Source of the DNA: Duganella zoogloeoides
GTDB taxonomy: Bacteria > Pseudomonadota > Gammaproteobacteria > Burkholderiales > Burkholderiaceae_D
Reading direction: 5' to 3'
NCBI RefSeq assembly: GCF_034479515.1
Contig: NZ_CP140152.1
Location: 3,720,001-3,784,000 of the forward strand
Length of the DNA: 64,000 bases
Each line of letters opens with the position of its first letter. The stretch's first letter is position 1. The notes below the pieces were generated by a model that was given only the letters and a program-made list of their open reading frames with translations, was not told the DNA's origin and did no database searches. The position numbers and the translations under genes are program-made. Shown in pieces: positions 16,313 to 25,666 of the stretch.

Positions 16313-16409
16313 TGCCGATTTGTCACGCGGATGGCAGCTATCCAAACTACGGATGCCGGGCGCGTGGGGGCGCCACTACAATGGTCGCTTTTAAACCAAG
16401 GAGACTGCT

Positions 16410-16730
16410 GTGAAGTACTCGACTACCATGAGATCGATGGCGCTGGCCGCCACGGCCACGTTAATGGCCGCGCCAGCGCATGCCAACCCCGACCTGGCCA
16501 AGGCAAAGAACTGCATGGCCTGTCACGCCGCCGCCACCAGGCTGGTGGGGCCGTCGTTCAAGGATATCGCCGCCAGATACAAGGGCCAGAAGGACGCCGA
16601 AGCACTGCTGGCGACCAAGGTACTCAAGGGCGGCGCCGGCGTGTGGGCACCGATTCCGATGCCGGCCAATCCGCAGGTGTCGGATGCCGAGGCGAAAACC
16701 CTGGTCAAGTGGATACTGGCGCAAAAATAG
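16410..16730 (+). CDS. Small class I cytochrome c (c-551/c-552 type)
   Basis: 106 residues from a GTG start that has AAGGAGA eight bases before it. A Sec signal peptide ends at 'APAHA'. The heme site is C35-M-A-C38-H39, and the distal Met ligand is in 'WAPIPMPANPQ'. The C-terminal helix is 'EAKTLVKWILAQK'. It is a periplasmic electron carrier of the c-551 family. It is divergent from the catabolic island operon; it could accept electrons from the exported GMC dehydrogenase, which lacks its own cytochrome subunit, but that is only an inference from position. A TACAAT box lies at 16377-16382. Confidence 0.92.
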   Translation: MKYSTTMRSMALAATATLMAAPAHANPDLAKAKNCMACHAAATRLVGPSFKDIAARYKGQKDAEALLATKVLKGGAGVWAPIPMPANPQVSDAEAKTLVKWILAQK

Positions 16731-16785
16731 ACGACCCGGGAAGCGAAGCAAAGTATGCCTGCCCCGCTGCGTCGCACCAGCCGCA

Positions 16786-18786
16786 TCACGCCAGCGTTGC
16801 CACCAGCGCCACCAGGCTGGCCGGGTCGATCGGCTTGACGAAGTGGTGGTCGAAGCCGGCGGTGGTGGCTTGTTGCTTGGCTTGCTCGTCGCCGTAGCCG
16901 GTGACCGCGATCAGTACCACGCCGTCCAGGCCCGGCGTGGCGCGCAGGCGGCGGGCCAGTTCGTAGCCGTCCATGCCGGGCAGGCCGATGTCGAGCAGGC
17001 ATACGTGCGGCTTGAATGCCAGCGCGCGTTCCACCACGCGCGCCGGATCTTCTTCGGTCAGCACCTGGTGGCCGTGGATTTCGAGGAACATGGCCAGCAT
17101 GTCGGCAGCGTCCTCGTTGTCGTCCACCACCATGGCGCGCAGCGCGGCGCTGGTGGTTAGTACCGGCGCGGGCGAGGCGGCAACGTCGCCGCCTACCGCA
17201 ACGGGCGCCGGTTGTTCGACGATTTGTGGCAGCGTGATGGTGAAGCGGCTGCCCTGCCCCAGTCCCGGGCTCTGCGCGGACACCGTGCCGCCGTGCAGTT
17301 CCACCAGGCTTTTCACCAGCGCCAGGCCAATCCCGAGGCCACCTTGCGAACGGTCGGTTTCGCGCTCGGCCTGCACGAACAGGTCGAACGCGTGAGCCAG
17401 CACGTCGGCCGTCATGCCGATGCCGTTGTCGATCACGGCCAGCCTGACCTGGCCGCCGCCGGTGTCGAGCCGCAGCATGATGTCGCCGCCGCCCGGCGTG
17501 TATTTGACCGAGTTGCTCAGCAGGTTGGCCAGCACCTGCACCAGGCGCTTGGCGTCGCCCATCACCAGCGCCGGCGCCGGCGGCGTGCTGACGGTGAGGC
17601 GGTGGCCGTGACTGTCGATCAGCGGGCGCACCTGCTCGATGGCGTCGGCCACCACGCGCCGCACGTCGGTGGTGCTGGCATTCAAGGGGATCATGCCGCG
17701 CGTAACGCGCGACACATCGAGCAGGTCGTCGATCAGGCCCGTGATGTGGCGCACCTGGCGCCCGATCACGGCGCTGGCGTTCTGCACGCGCGCCGCATCG
17801 GCGCCCGGCATCTGCAGCAGTTCGGCGGCGGCCGAGATGGGCGCCAGCGGGTTGCGCAGCTCGTGCGCCAGCATGGCCAGGAATTCGTCCTTGCGGCGGT
17901 CGGCGGTGCGCAGCGCCTGCTCGCTGCGGGTGCGGTCGGTAACGTCGCGGAACATCAACGCGACCATCAGGTCTTCTTTCGAGCCCACCGGCGTGGCGTA
18001 CACCTCGAACCAGCGGTTCATCGGCTCCGAGCCCTCCAGGAAGCGCACCGATTCGCCGGTGAGCGCCACCTTGCCGTAGATCTGGAACCAGCGCTCCTCG
18101 AGGTCGGGCACCAGCTGGCGCGCGGTCTTGCCGACCACGTCCACCAGGCCGGTCTGCCGCTCGAACGACGGGTTCACTTCGAGGAAACGGTAGTCGGCGG
18201 GACGGCCGGCGTCGTCGAGGATAATGCGGATCACGGCCAGGCCTTCGTCCATCGACTCGACCACCGTCACGTACGACTGCTTGAGCAGTTGCCGCGTGCG
18301 CATGTCTTCGGTGACGTCGGCACACACCACCAGTACCCCGCGCACGCGCTCCTCGTCCTGGATCGGGCTGTAGCCGTAGGTCCAGTACATGTCCTCGCGC
18401 TTGCCATTGCGGGTGAGCTGGACCAGCGCATTCTCGTGCCAGGTGGCGCCCTGGCCTGTCATTACGTGGTCGATTTCCGGACCGACCTTGTGCCAGACCT
18501 CGGCCCAGCAGTCGCGGCAGCGCTGGCCCAGCGCGACCGGGTGACGGTCGGCGCCCATGGTGCGGCGATAGGCGTCGTTGTAGAACTGGTAAAGCTCGTC
18601 GCCCCACCAGATCAGCATCGGGTGGTTGCTGGTGAGGATCAGGCGCAAGGTGGACTTGAGCAGCAACGGCCAGCCAGCCGGTGGACCAAGCGGATGGCCG
18701 CTCCAGTCGTGATCGCGCGTGAGCACGCCCATTTCGCCGCCGCCATCGAGAAACGCCGGCAACCCGTGCGCGCTGTTGGATACCAT
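16786..18786 (-). CDS. Hybrid sensor histidine kinase (PAS-PAS-HisKA-HATPase-REC)
   Basis: 666 residues, no transmembrane helix. An N-terminal PAS-like region ('MLIWWGDELYQFYNDAYRRT') is followed by a second PAS ('GLAVIRI' to 'NPSFERQTGLVDVVG') and then a further PAS-like segment. Next come the HisKA phosphoacceptor '[20 protein letters not shown]', the ATPase N box 'NLLSNSVKYTPGGG' and G boxes 'DNGIGM' and 'GGLGIGLALV'. The C-terminal receiver has 'VVDDNEDAADM', phosphoacceptor Asp in 'VCLLDIGLPGMDG' and Lys in 'HFVKPID'. The ATG has GGAG 7 bases upstream. It is divergent from another PAS kinase at 18922, with 135 bases between them. Confidence 0.92.
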   Translation of the reverse strand: MVSNSAHGLPAFLDGGGEMGVLTRDHDWSGHPLGPPAGWPLLLKSTLRLILTSNHPMLIWWGDELYQFYNDAYRRTMGADRHPVALGQRCRDCWAEVWHKVGPEIDHVMTGQGATWHENALVQLTRNGKREDMYWTYGYSPIQDEERVRGVLVVCADVTEDMRTRQLLKQSYVTVVESMDEGLAVIRIILDDAGRPADYRFLEVNPSFERQTGLVDVVGKTARQLVPDLEERWFQIYGKVALTGESVRFLEGSEPMNRWFEVYATPVGSKEDLMVALMFRDVTDRTRSEQALRTADRRKDEFLAMLAHELRNPLAPISAAAELLQMPGADAARVQNASAVIGRQVRHITGLIDDLLDVSRVTRGMIPLNASTTDVRRVVADAIEQVRPLIDSHGHRLTVSTPPAPALVMGDAKRLVQVLANLLSNSVKYTPGGGDIMLRLDTGGGQVRLAVIDNGIGMTADVLAHAFDLFVQAERETDRSQGGLGIGLALVKSLVELHGGTVSAQSPGLGQGSRFTITLPQIVEQPAPVAVGGDVAASPAPVLTTSAALRAMVVDDNEDAADMLAMFLEIHGHQVLTEEDPARVVERALAFKPHVCLLDIGLPGMDGYELARRLRATPGLDGVVLIAVTGYGDEQAKQQATTAGFDHHFVKPIDPASLVALVATLA

Positions 18787-18921
18787 TACCAAACTCCACG
18801 TGAATAGTCCGGGCGATATTACCATGGGCGCTGGCGGCGATATCGCGTACATGCTACGGGGCGCGGCCGATGGCAGCGTAAAATATCCGCAGCACCGCTC
18901 TCCGCACATAACCGCCAGCCC

Positions 18922-20961
18922 ATGACACCGAAACTGCCCGCCTCTGCCCTCGAAGACATCGGCTTCGACACCCTGTTCGACGCCGCGCCCGCACCCTGCC
19001 TGGTGCTGTCGCCGCAACTGAGCATCCTGGCGGCCAACGCCGCCTACCTGGCTGTTGCAGGCCGCGACCGCGCCAGCATCGTCGGCCTGAACATCTTCGA
19101 GGCGTTTCCCGACAACCCGGACGATCCGCATGCCGATGGCGTGGCCAGTCTGCGCGCGTCGCTGCAGCGGGTGCTGGCCACCGGCCGGCCCGACAAGATG
19201 GCCGCCATGCGCTACGACGTGGCGCCGGAACCCGGCGGCATCAACTTCCTGCCGCGCTACTGGCGGTCGGTCAACACGCCGGTGCTGGATGACAACGGCG
19301 CGGTGCGCTGCATCATCCAGTCGGTGGAAGAAGTGACCTCGGCCTTCCTCACGCGTGGGCGCGGCATGCGCGAGGTGCTCTCCAACCTGACCGACGTGCT
19401 GCGCGACCTGAAGACGCCGGAGGACATCGGCTACCAGGCCGCCGCCATTCTCGGCGACGCGCTTGGTACCAGCCGGGTGGGCTTCGGCACCATCGACACG
19501 GTGCGCGACACCCTGCACGTGGTGCGCGACTGGTGCGCGGACGGTGTCGAAACACTGGCGGGGAAAACCGAATTGCGCCACTACGGCCACTTCATTGACG
19601 ACCTCAAACTGGGCAAGCTGATCGTCATCGGCGACGTTGATCACGATAGCCGCACCGCGCATGCGGCAGCAGCTTTGCGCGGGCGCAGCGCCGGCGCTTT
19701 TGTCAATGTGCCGGTGGTCGAACATGGCGCCCTGGTCGCCGTGCTGTTCGTCAACAACGCCGCTGCGCGCGACTGGTCGGTGGAGGAACTGCTGCTGATC
19801 AAGGAGGTGGCCGCCCGTATCCGCACGGCCGGCGAGCGCCTGCGCGTGACCGCCGCGCTGCGCGAGAGCGAGGCGCGCTTTCGCATCATCACCGAGGCCA
19901 TGCCGCAGATGGTGTGGTCCAACCGGCCCGACGGCTACAACGACTACCACAACGAACAGTGGCACGGCTTTACCGGCGCGCCGCGTAACGCCACCGACGG
20001 CCACCGCTGGAGCGAGATGTTCCACCCGGACGACCGCGCGCGGGCGTGGGAATTGTGGCAGCACTGCCTGCGCACCGGCGAGACCTATGAAATCGAGTAC
20101 CGGCTGCGCCACCACAGCGGCGCCTACCGCTGGGTGCTGGGCCGCGCGCTGCCGCTGCGCGACGACGACGGCCGCATCACGCGCTGGCTCGGCACCTGCA
20201 CCGACATCGACAACCAGAAGCGCGCCGAGGAAACCCTGCGCGAAGCCAACGGCCGCAAGGACGAATTCCTGGCCATGCTGGCGCATGAATTGCGCAACCC
20301 GCTCGCCCCCATCAGCAGTGCCGCCCAGATCCTGCTGCTCGCCCGCACCGATCCGGACAGCGTGCAACGGGCGGGAGAAGTCATCCTGCGCCAGGTGCGG
20401 CACCTGACCGGCCTGGTGGACGATTTGCTCGACGTTTCGCGCGTCACCCACGGCATGATCGGCATCGACCGCCAGCGGCTCGACCTGCGCGACGTGCTGC
20501 ACCACGCCGTGGAACAGGCGCAGCCGACCATCGACGCCCGCCAGCACCGGCTGGTGCTCGACCTGGCGCCCGGCGCCACGCTGGTGCTGGGCGACCGGCT
20601 GCGGCTGGTGCAGGTGGTGGTCAACCTGCTCAACAACGCCGCCAAGTACACGCCGCCCGGCGGCGCCGTCACCCTGGCGCTGGCGGCGGCGGACGGCCAG
20701 GCGCGCATCGAAGTTACCGACACCGGCTGCGGCATCGAGCCCGCGCTGCTGCCGCACGTGTTCGACCTGTTCATCCAGGCCAAGCGCACGCCTGACCGCC
20801 AGCAGGGCGGCCTGGGACTGGGCCTGGCGCTGGTGCAGCGCATCGCCGCCCTGCACGACGGCAGCGTGCGCGCGTTCAGCGACGGCGCCGGACTGGGCAG
20901 CCGGTTCGTGATCACCTTGCCGGTGTTGTCAGTGTTGCCGGGGGCCGACACCGCTGGTTGA
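18922..20961 (+). CDS. PAS-GAF-PAS sensor histidine kinase
   Basis: 679 residues, soluble. Order: PAS (about 15-130, '[20 protein letters not shown]'), GAF-like domain (about 150-310, '[12 protein letters not shown]'), PAS (about 320-435, '[19 protein letters not shown]' with '[16 protein letters not shown]' as PAC), HisKA ('[20 protein letters not shown]'), and HATPase ('[14 protein letters not shown]', 'DTGCGIEP', '[10 protein letters not shown]'). No receiver follows. Its catalytic half is very close to that of the divergent hybrid kinase, pointing to an old duplication. No cognate regulator is adjacent. Confidence 0.92.
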   Translation: MTPKLPASALEDIGFDTLFDAAPAPCLVLSPQLSILAANAAYLAVAGRDRASIVGLNIFEAFPDNPDDPHADGVASLRASLQRVLATGRPDKMAAMRYDVAPEPGGINFLPRYWRSVNTPVLDDNGAVRCIIQSVEEVTSAFLTRGRGMREVLSNLTDVLRDLKTPEDIGYQAAAILGDALGTSRVGFGTIDTVRDTLHVVRDWCADGVETLAGKTELRHYGHFIDDLKLGKLIVIGDVDHDSRTAHAAAALRGRSAGAFVNVPVVEHGALVAVLFVNNAAARDWSVEELLLIKEVAARIRTAGERLRVTAALRESEARFRIITEAMPQMVWSNRPDGYNDYHNEQWHGFTGAPRNATDGHRWSEMFHPDDRARAWELWQHCLRTGETYEIEYRLRHHSGAYRWVLGRALPLRDDDGRITRWLGTCTDIDNQKRAEETLREANGRKDEFLAMLAHELRNPLAPISSAAQILLLARTDPDSVQRAGEVILRQVRHLTGLVDDLLDVSRVTHGMIGIDRQRLDLRDVLHHAVEQAQPTIDARQHRLVLDLAPGATLVLGDRLRLVQVVVNLLNNAAKYTPPGGAVTLALAAADGQARIEVTDTGCGIEPALLPHVFDLFIQAKRTPDRQQGGLGLGLALVQRIAALHDGSVRAFSDGAGLGSRFVITLPVLSVLPGADTAG

Positions 20962-21074
20962 AACAAGCGCGCGCCGATTCTGGTATTGTCGATGTGGGAA
21001 TGCAAACATTGTCCCGTATCCGGTGCCGCAACCGCGCACCGGTTTCATTATTTCGACCTGAACGGAGAATTACG

Positions 21075-21707
21075 ATGGCTTACGAATTACCGCCTTTGCC
21101 GTACGCGTACGACGCCCTCGAGCCGCATTTCGATGCGCGCACGATGGAAATCCACCACACCAAGCACCACCAGACCTATGTCACCAGCCTTAATAACGCG
21201 GTGAACGACGCCGGCATCGAGCCAGTGGCGGTCGAAGAACTGATCAAGGACATCGGCGCCCTGCCACAAGCGGCGCAAACCGCCGTGCGCAACCACGGCG
21301 GCGGCCACGCCAACCATGCACTGTTCTGGACCGTGCTGAGCCCCAAGGGCGGCGGCGCGCCGACCGGCAAACTGGCAGACGCCATCAATAACGACCTGGG
21401 CGGCTTCGAGCGGTTCAAGGAGCAATTCATCAAGGCGGCGCAAACCCGCTTCGGTAGCGGCTGGGCCTGGCTCACCGTGGGCAAGGACGGTAAGTTGCTG
21501 GTGGAAAACAGCGCCAACCAGGACAGCCCGTTGATGGGTGACTTCGTCGGGCTGTCGGGCGGTACGCCCATCCTCGGCCTCGACGTGTGGGAACACGCGT
21601 ACTACCTGAATTACCAGAACCGCCGTCCAGACTATATTTCGGCCTTCTTCAACATCATCAATTGGGAAGACGTCGCGCGCCGCTACGAGCAAGCTGTTAC
21701 TTCCTGA
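21075..21707 (+). CDS. sodA: Superoxide dismutase, Mn type
   Basis: 210 residues, the usual length for a dimeric Fe/Mn SOD. Metal ligands lie in '[10 protein letters not shown]', '[11 protein letters not shown]' and 'DVWEHAYY'. The Gln that tunes the metal is in '[10 protein letters not shown]' (C-terminal half) and the N-terminal half has GGGHANH, the combination seen in Mn enzymes; Fe enzymes carry Gln in the N-terminal half instead. Cytoplasmic, no leader. The ATG at 21075 has GGAGAAT upstream. Confidence 0.93.
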   Translation: MAYELPPLPYAYDALEPHFDARTMEIHHTKHHQTYVTSLNNAVNDAGIEPVAVEELIKDIGALPQAAQTAVRNHGGGHANHALFWTVLSPKGGGAPTGKLADAINNDLGGFERFKEQFIKAAQTRFGSGWAWLTVGKDGKLLVENSANQDSPLMGDFVGLSGGTPILGLDVWEHAYYLNYQNRRPDYISAFFNIINWEDVARRYEQAVTS

Positions 21708-21813
21708 TCAACGGTTCCATGTAACTTTCGAGGGCAAGCCAACGAGGAACTGCCGTGTTCGCTCCTAGCCGCCCTTTATTATCGCCTGGCAGTCATACGC
21801 GCGCGACCGTCAC

Positions 21814-21841
21814 TTGCATCACACTATATAATGGACATAAT
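21814..21841 (+). promoter_or_regulatory. Likely promoter of the RsbQ-like/PAS-kinase operon
   Basis: TTGCAT (21814-21819) and CATAAT (21836-21841) are 16 bases apart, about 47 bases before the ATG at 21888; a TATAAT at 21827-21832 is an alternative -10. The surrounding 60 bases are clearly AT-richer than the flanks. Confidence 0.4.
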
Positions 21842-21887
21842 TTTAACAGTCCAGCAGGCGCTGCTTGTCGCACCGGCCTGATCCCTC

Positions 21888-22700
21888 ATGAATTTAACCG
21901 TACGAAACAATGTCAAGATTCATGGCGGCGATGGACTGCCCACCATGATCATGGCCCATGGCTTTGGCTGCGACCAGAGCATGTGGCGGCACCTGGCACC
22001 CGAATTCGCCAGCCGCTACCGCGTCGTGCTGTTCGACCTGGTGGGCAGCGGCAACTCCGACCTGGCCGCGTACGACCGGCAAAAATACGGCTCGCTGCAA
22101 GGCTATGCCGACGACCTGCTCGAACTGATCGACGCGTTTGCCACCGGCCCGGTGATTTTCGTGGGTCACTCCGTCAGCGCGACCATCGGCGTGCTGGCGT
22201 CGAACCTGGCGCCGGAAAAATTCGCGTCGCAAATCATGGTCGGTCCGTCGCCGCGCTATATCGACGATGACCCGTACCGCGGTGGTTTTTCCGAAGAAGA
22301 CATCGCCGACCTGCTCGACACCATGGAAGCGAACTATCTCGGCTGGTCAAGCACCATGGCGCCCGCCATCATGGGTGCGCCCGACCAGCCGCAGCTGGGC
22401 GAAGAACTGACCAACAGCTTCTGCCGTACCGATCCCGCGATTGCCAAGCATTTCGCCCGCGTGACGTTCCTGTCCGATCACCGTGCCGACTTTTCCCGGT
22501 CGCGCACCCCGGCACTGATCCTGCAATGCAGCGACGACCTGATCGCGCCGGTGGAAGTAGGCGAATTCATGCACCACGCCATGCCCGACAGCACGCTGGT
22601 GATGATTGCCAACCACGGCCACTGCCCGCACCTGAGCGCCCCCGACGCCAGCATCGCCGCCATGCAGGCGTTTCTTTCACCGCCACCGCCCACAGCATGA
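21888..22700 (+). CDS. RsbQ/D14-like alpha/beta hydrolase
   Basis: 270 residues. It starts 'MNLTVRNNVKIHG' without leader. Catalytic triad by position: Ser95 ('FVGHSVSATIG'), Asp217 ('CSDDLIAP') and His248 ('GHCPHLSAP'), almost the same spacing as in Bacillus RsbQ. The sequence 'MIMAHGFGCDQSMWRHLAPEF' is the family's oxyanion region. RsbQ and the plant receptors D14/KAI2 are hydrolase-fold small-molecule sensors. The stop overlaps the ATG of a PAS histidine kinase (ATGA), as RsbQ is coupled to the PAS phosphatase RsbP, so this pair is probably a ligand-sensing module. Confidence 0.9.
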   Translation: MNLTVRNNVKIHGGDGLPTMIMAHGFGCDQSMWRHLAPEFASRYRVVLFDLVGSGNSDLAAYDRQKYGSLQGYADDLLELIDAFATGPVIFVGHSVSATIGVLASNLAPEKFASQIMVGPSPRYIDDDPYRGGFSEEDIADLLDTMEANYLGWSSTMAPAIMGAPDQPQLGEELTNSFCRTDPAIAKHFARVTFLSDHRADFSRSRTPALILQCSDDLIAPVEVGEFMHHAMPDSTLVMIANHGHCPHLSAPDASIAAMQAFLSPPPPTA

Positions 22701-23869
22701 CCGCCGCAGCGGCGGCAGCGCCGGACAGGTGGGACGATACCCCGTGCGGCCTGCTGGTCGTCGGTGTCGACGGCGTCATCGTGCGCGCCAACCTGACCGT
22801 ATGCCGCTGGCTCGGCTATGAGCAGGCCGAACTGGTCGGCATTAAACGGTTTTCCGAGCTGATGCCGATGGGCGCCCGGGTATTTCTGCACACCCACTGG
22901 ACGCCGCTGCTGCAAATCCAGGGCTCGGTCTCGGAAGTGCAGCTGGACCTGTTCGACAAGGACCGGCGCCGCCTGCCAATGATGCTCAGCGCCATCCGGC
23001 GCCAGCACGACGGCGTGATCCACGACGAGATCGCCCTGCTGGTGGCCACCGACCGCAAACTGTACGAGCGCGAATTGCGCGCCCAGCGCGAACGCGCCGA
23101 AGCAGCTACCGCCGAGCTGGCCATGGCACAGGCCCAGCTCAGCGCTGCCAACGCCGCGCTGTCGCTGCAGCACCGCCACAAGGACGAGTTCCTGACCACG
23201 CTGGCGCATGAATTGCGCAACCCGCTTGCGGCCATGCACAACGTGATCGAGATACTGCGGCTGCGGGCGCACGCGGCGAACGGCAGCGACCGCCCCACCG
23301 AGATCCTGGGCCGGCAGATCGCGCAGATCACGCGCCTGGTGGACGACTTGCTCAACGTCTCGCAGATCGGCCAGGGCAAGGTATCGCTGGCAATGGCGGC
23401 AACCGATATCGTCCCTACCCTGCGCCACGCGGCCGACGAGGCGCTGCCGGCCATGCTGGCGGCCGGCCAGCACCTGACGGTGGAGCTGCCGGCGCAGCCG
23501 CTGCAAGCAATGGTGGACCCTGCACGCCTGACGCAAATCCTCGCCAACCTGCTCAACAATGCCAGAAAATACAGCCCCGCCGGCGCCGCCATCGCGCTGC
23601 GGGCCGGCACCCGCGAGGACCGGCTCTGGATCGAGGTCAGCGATACCGGCATTGGCATCGCACCGGAACAACTGGCGCTGGTTTTCGACAAATTTCTGCA
23701 GCTTGCGCCCGGCCTCGACCGGGCCCAGGGAGGACTCGGCATCGGCCTGTCGCTGGTCAAGGGGCTGGTGGAGCTGCACGGGGGCGACGTCTCCGCTCAT
23801 AGCGACGGCGCCGGTGCCGGCAGCCGTTTCACGGTCTGGCTGCCGCTGCTGGACAACCGCACCAGTTGA
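22697..23869 (+). CDS. PAS sensor histidine kinase coupled to RsbQ-like hydrolase
   Basis: 390 residues, soluble. A single N-terminal PAS domain ('CGLLVVGVDGVIVRANLTVC', 'WLGYEQAELVG') is followed by a coiled-coil linker ('ERELRAQRERAEAATAEL'), HisKA ('[20 protein letters not shown]') and HATPase ('NLLNNARKYSPAG', 'DTGIGIAPEQ', 'GGLGIGLSLV'). Its ATG at 22697 shares four bases with the stop of the hydrolase gene. The PAS domain is the expected partner of an RsbQ-type protein; the output regulator is not encoded nearby. Confidence 0.92.
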   Translation: MTAAAAAAPDRWDDTPCGLLVVGVDGVIVRANLTVCRWLGYEQAELVGIKRFSELMPMGARVFLHTHWTPLLQIQGSVSEVQLDLFDKDRRRLPMMLSAIRRQHDGVIHDEIALLVATDRKLYERELRAQRERAEAATAELAMAQAQLSAANAALSLQHRHKDEFLTTLAHELRNPLAAMHNVIEILRLRAHAANGSDRPTEILGRQIAQITRLVDDLLNVSQIGQGKVSLAMAATDIVPTLRHAADEALPAMLAAGQHLTVELPAQPLQAMVDPARLTQILANLLNNARKYSPAGAAIALRAGTREDRLWIEVSDTGIGIAPEQLALVFDKFLQLAPGLDRAQGGLGIGLSLVKGLVELHGGDVSAHSDGAGAGSRFTVWLPLLDNRTS

Positions 23870-23931
23870 GACGTGGCTAGACCACCACAGCGCCGACACT
23901 TTCCACTCGGAAATACGTTAGAATGACGCAA

Positions 23932-23954
23932 CGCCGCAATTGCGGCGCTTTTCT
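23932..23954 (+). terminator. Possible intrinsic terminator after PAS kinase
   Basis: CGCCGCAATTGCGGCG (23932-23947) is a perfect inverted repeat followed by CTTTTCT. It lies 63 bases after the kinase stop and before the next plus-strand gene. The T run is short, so strength is uncertain. Confidence 0.45.
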
Positions 23955-24094
23955 GCGGCCCCACCCCCGCCGCCTTTAGCGTTCCCAGCAAGTATCCCAA
24001 TCCATGCCGCCCCGGTTTCATCGGTGCGCGGCGGCAGGCCGCCTGCCGATCAGGCAACGGGGAACGCACTTAACCTGTCTACAAAGGTGGTCCT

Positions 24095-25666
24095 GTGAAA
24101 CTCGGCAACTTGAAAATCGGTGTCCGGCTCGGCTTGTTGTCCGCGCTGTTCTTTATCGCCCTGTTGATCGTGGGCGTCGTCGGCTGGCGCGCAGTTGACG
24201 AGGGCAATACCCGCGCCAGCGCAGCCATGGCGCGCCTGGTGGCAATGGCCGAGGCCAGCGACACCGCGCGCAGCGCCCAGGTGGCATTCAAGATCCAGGT
24301 GCAGGAATGGAAAAACATCCTGGTGCGCGGCGACGACCAGGACACACTCGACAAGTACCGCAACGCCTTCATCAAGGGCGGCAATACGACCCGCGCTGAA
24401 CTGGCCAGCCTCGACGCCATGCTCGACAAGCTCGCCATCGCCACGCCAATGGTGGACGACGCCCTGCGCACCCAGGACGCGCTGACCAAGCGCTATCTGA
24501 CCGCGCTGGAGCAATTCGACCCGGCCCAGGCCACGTCGGCCGACAAGGTCGATGCGCTGGTCCAGGGCGCCGACCGCGAACCGACACGCAAGATCGACGA
24601 GATCGTGGACTACATCGGCAAGCAGGCCCAGGAACTGACGAAACGCATCGAGGCCGACAATGCGGCGGCCCACCAGCGCGCCACGCTGACCATCGCCCTT
24701 GCACTGGCGCTGGTGCTGGCGATCGGCTCGATCACGGTATTGTGGCTGATCCGCAGCATCACGCTGCCGTTGTACGCGGCGGTCGCCGTCGCGCAAACGG
24801 TGGCGGCCGGCGACCTGCGCACCGAGGTGCGCGCCGACACCACCGACGAAATCGGCGACCTGCTGCAAGCGCTGCGCCAGATGCAGGACAACCTGTCCGG
24901 CATCGTGGGCCGGGTGCGCGACGGCACGGTCGCCATCCACGCCGCCTCCACCGAAATCGCCACCGGCAACCTGGACCTGTCCTCGCGCACCGAGCAGCAG
25001 GCCGGCGCGCTGGAAGAAACCGCCGCCTCGATGGTGGAACTGACCAGCACCGTCAAGCAGAACAACGACAACGCCAGCGCCGCCGGCGAACTGGCCGACA
25101 GCGCCTCGGCCATCGCCGTCAAGGGCGGCCAGGCGGTGGAACAGATGGTCGCCACCATGACCGCGATCAGCGCCTCGTCCAACAAGATCGTCGACATCAT
25201 CAGCACCATCGACGGCATCGCCTTCCAGACCAATATCCTGGCGCTCAACGCTGCGGTGGAAGCGGCGCGCGCCGGCGAACAGGGGCGCGGCTTTGCCGTG
25301 GTGGCTACCGAGGTGCGCAACCTGGCGCAGCGCTCGGCCACGGCGGCGCAGGAAATCAAGACGCTGATCAACGACTCGGTGGGACGCATCGCCTCGGGCA
25401 ACGACCAGGCAGCGGTGGCCGGCGCCACCATGGGCGACGTGGTGGCCAGCGTACAGCGGGTGACGGCGGTGATCGCCGAGATCACGGTGGCGGGCCAGGA
25501 GCAGACCGAGGGCATCGCCCAGATCAGCTCGGCCATCAGTCACATGGACGGCGTTACGCAGCAGAACGCCGCGCTGGTCGAAGAAGCGGCAGCGGCGGCC
25601 GACGCGCTGCAACAGCAGGCAGCGGCGCTGACCGAGGCGGTGGCCGTGTTCAAGCTGCGGGCATAG
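24095..25666 (+). CDS. Methyl-accepting chemotaxis protein
   Basis: 523 residues from a GTG preceded by AAAGGTGG. TM1 lies at about 10-32 and the periplasmic four-helix-type sensor at about 33-190. TM2 is at about 191-212 ('[20 protein letters not shown]'), followed by HAMP and a signalling domain. The hairpin tip is present ('[20 protein letters not shown]', '[18 protein letters not shown]'), and '[18 protein letters not shown]' is a methylation helix. No C-terminal CheR-tether pentapeptide is seen. It overlaps the convergent kinase gene by 17 bases. Ligand unknown. Confidence 0.95.
   Translation: MKLGNLKIGVRLGLLSALFFIALLIVGVVGWRAVDEGNTRASAAMARLVAMAEASDTARSAQVAFKIQVQEWKNILVRGDDQDTLDKYRNAFIKGGNTTRAELASLDAMLDKLAIATPMVDDALRTQDALTKRYLTALEQFDPAQATSADKVDALVQGADREPTRKIDEIVDYIGKQAQELTKRIEADNAAAHQRATLTIALALALVLAIGSITVLWLIRSITLPLYAAVAVAQTVAAGDLRTEVRADTTDEIGDLLQALRQMQDNLSGIVGRVRDGTVAIHAASTEIATGNLDLSSRTEQQAGALEETAASMVELTSTVKQNNDNASAAGELADSASAIAVKGGQAVEQMVATMTAISASSNKIVDIISTIDGIAFQTNILALNAAVEAARAGEQGRGFAVVATEVRNLAQRSATAAQEIKTLINDSVGRIASGNDQAAVAGATMGDVVASVQRVTAVIAEITVAGQEQTEGIAQISSAISHMDGVTQQNAALVEEAAAAADALQQQAAALTEAVAVFKLRA

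Noticed and set aside
16786..20856. A 1356-residue open frame on the minus strand running through both divergent kinases
   Set aside because: Only the part up to 18786 has kinase domains. The rest is antisense to the plus-strand kinase and open only because of high third-position GC.
21075..21707. Fe-type superoxide dismutase (SodB)
   Set aside because: The Gln in 'ANQDSPLMG' and the GGGHANH motif are those of Mn enzymes.
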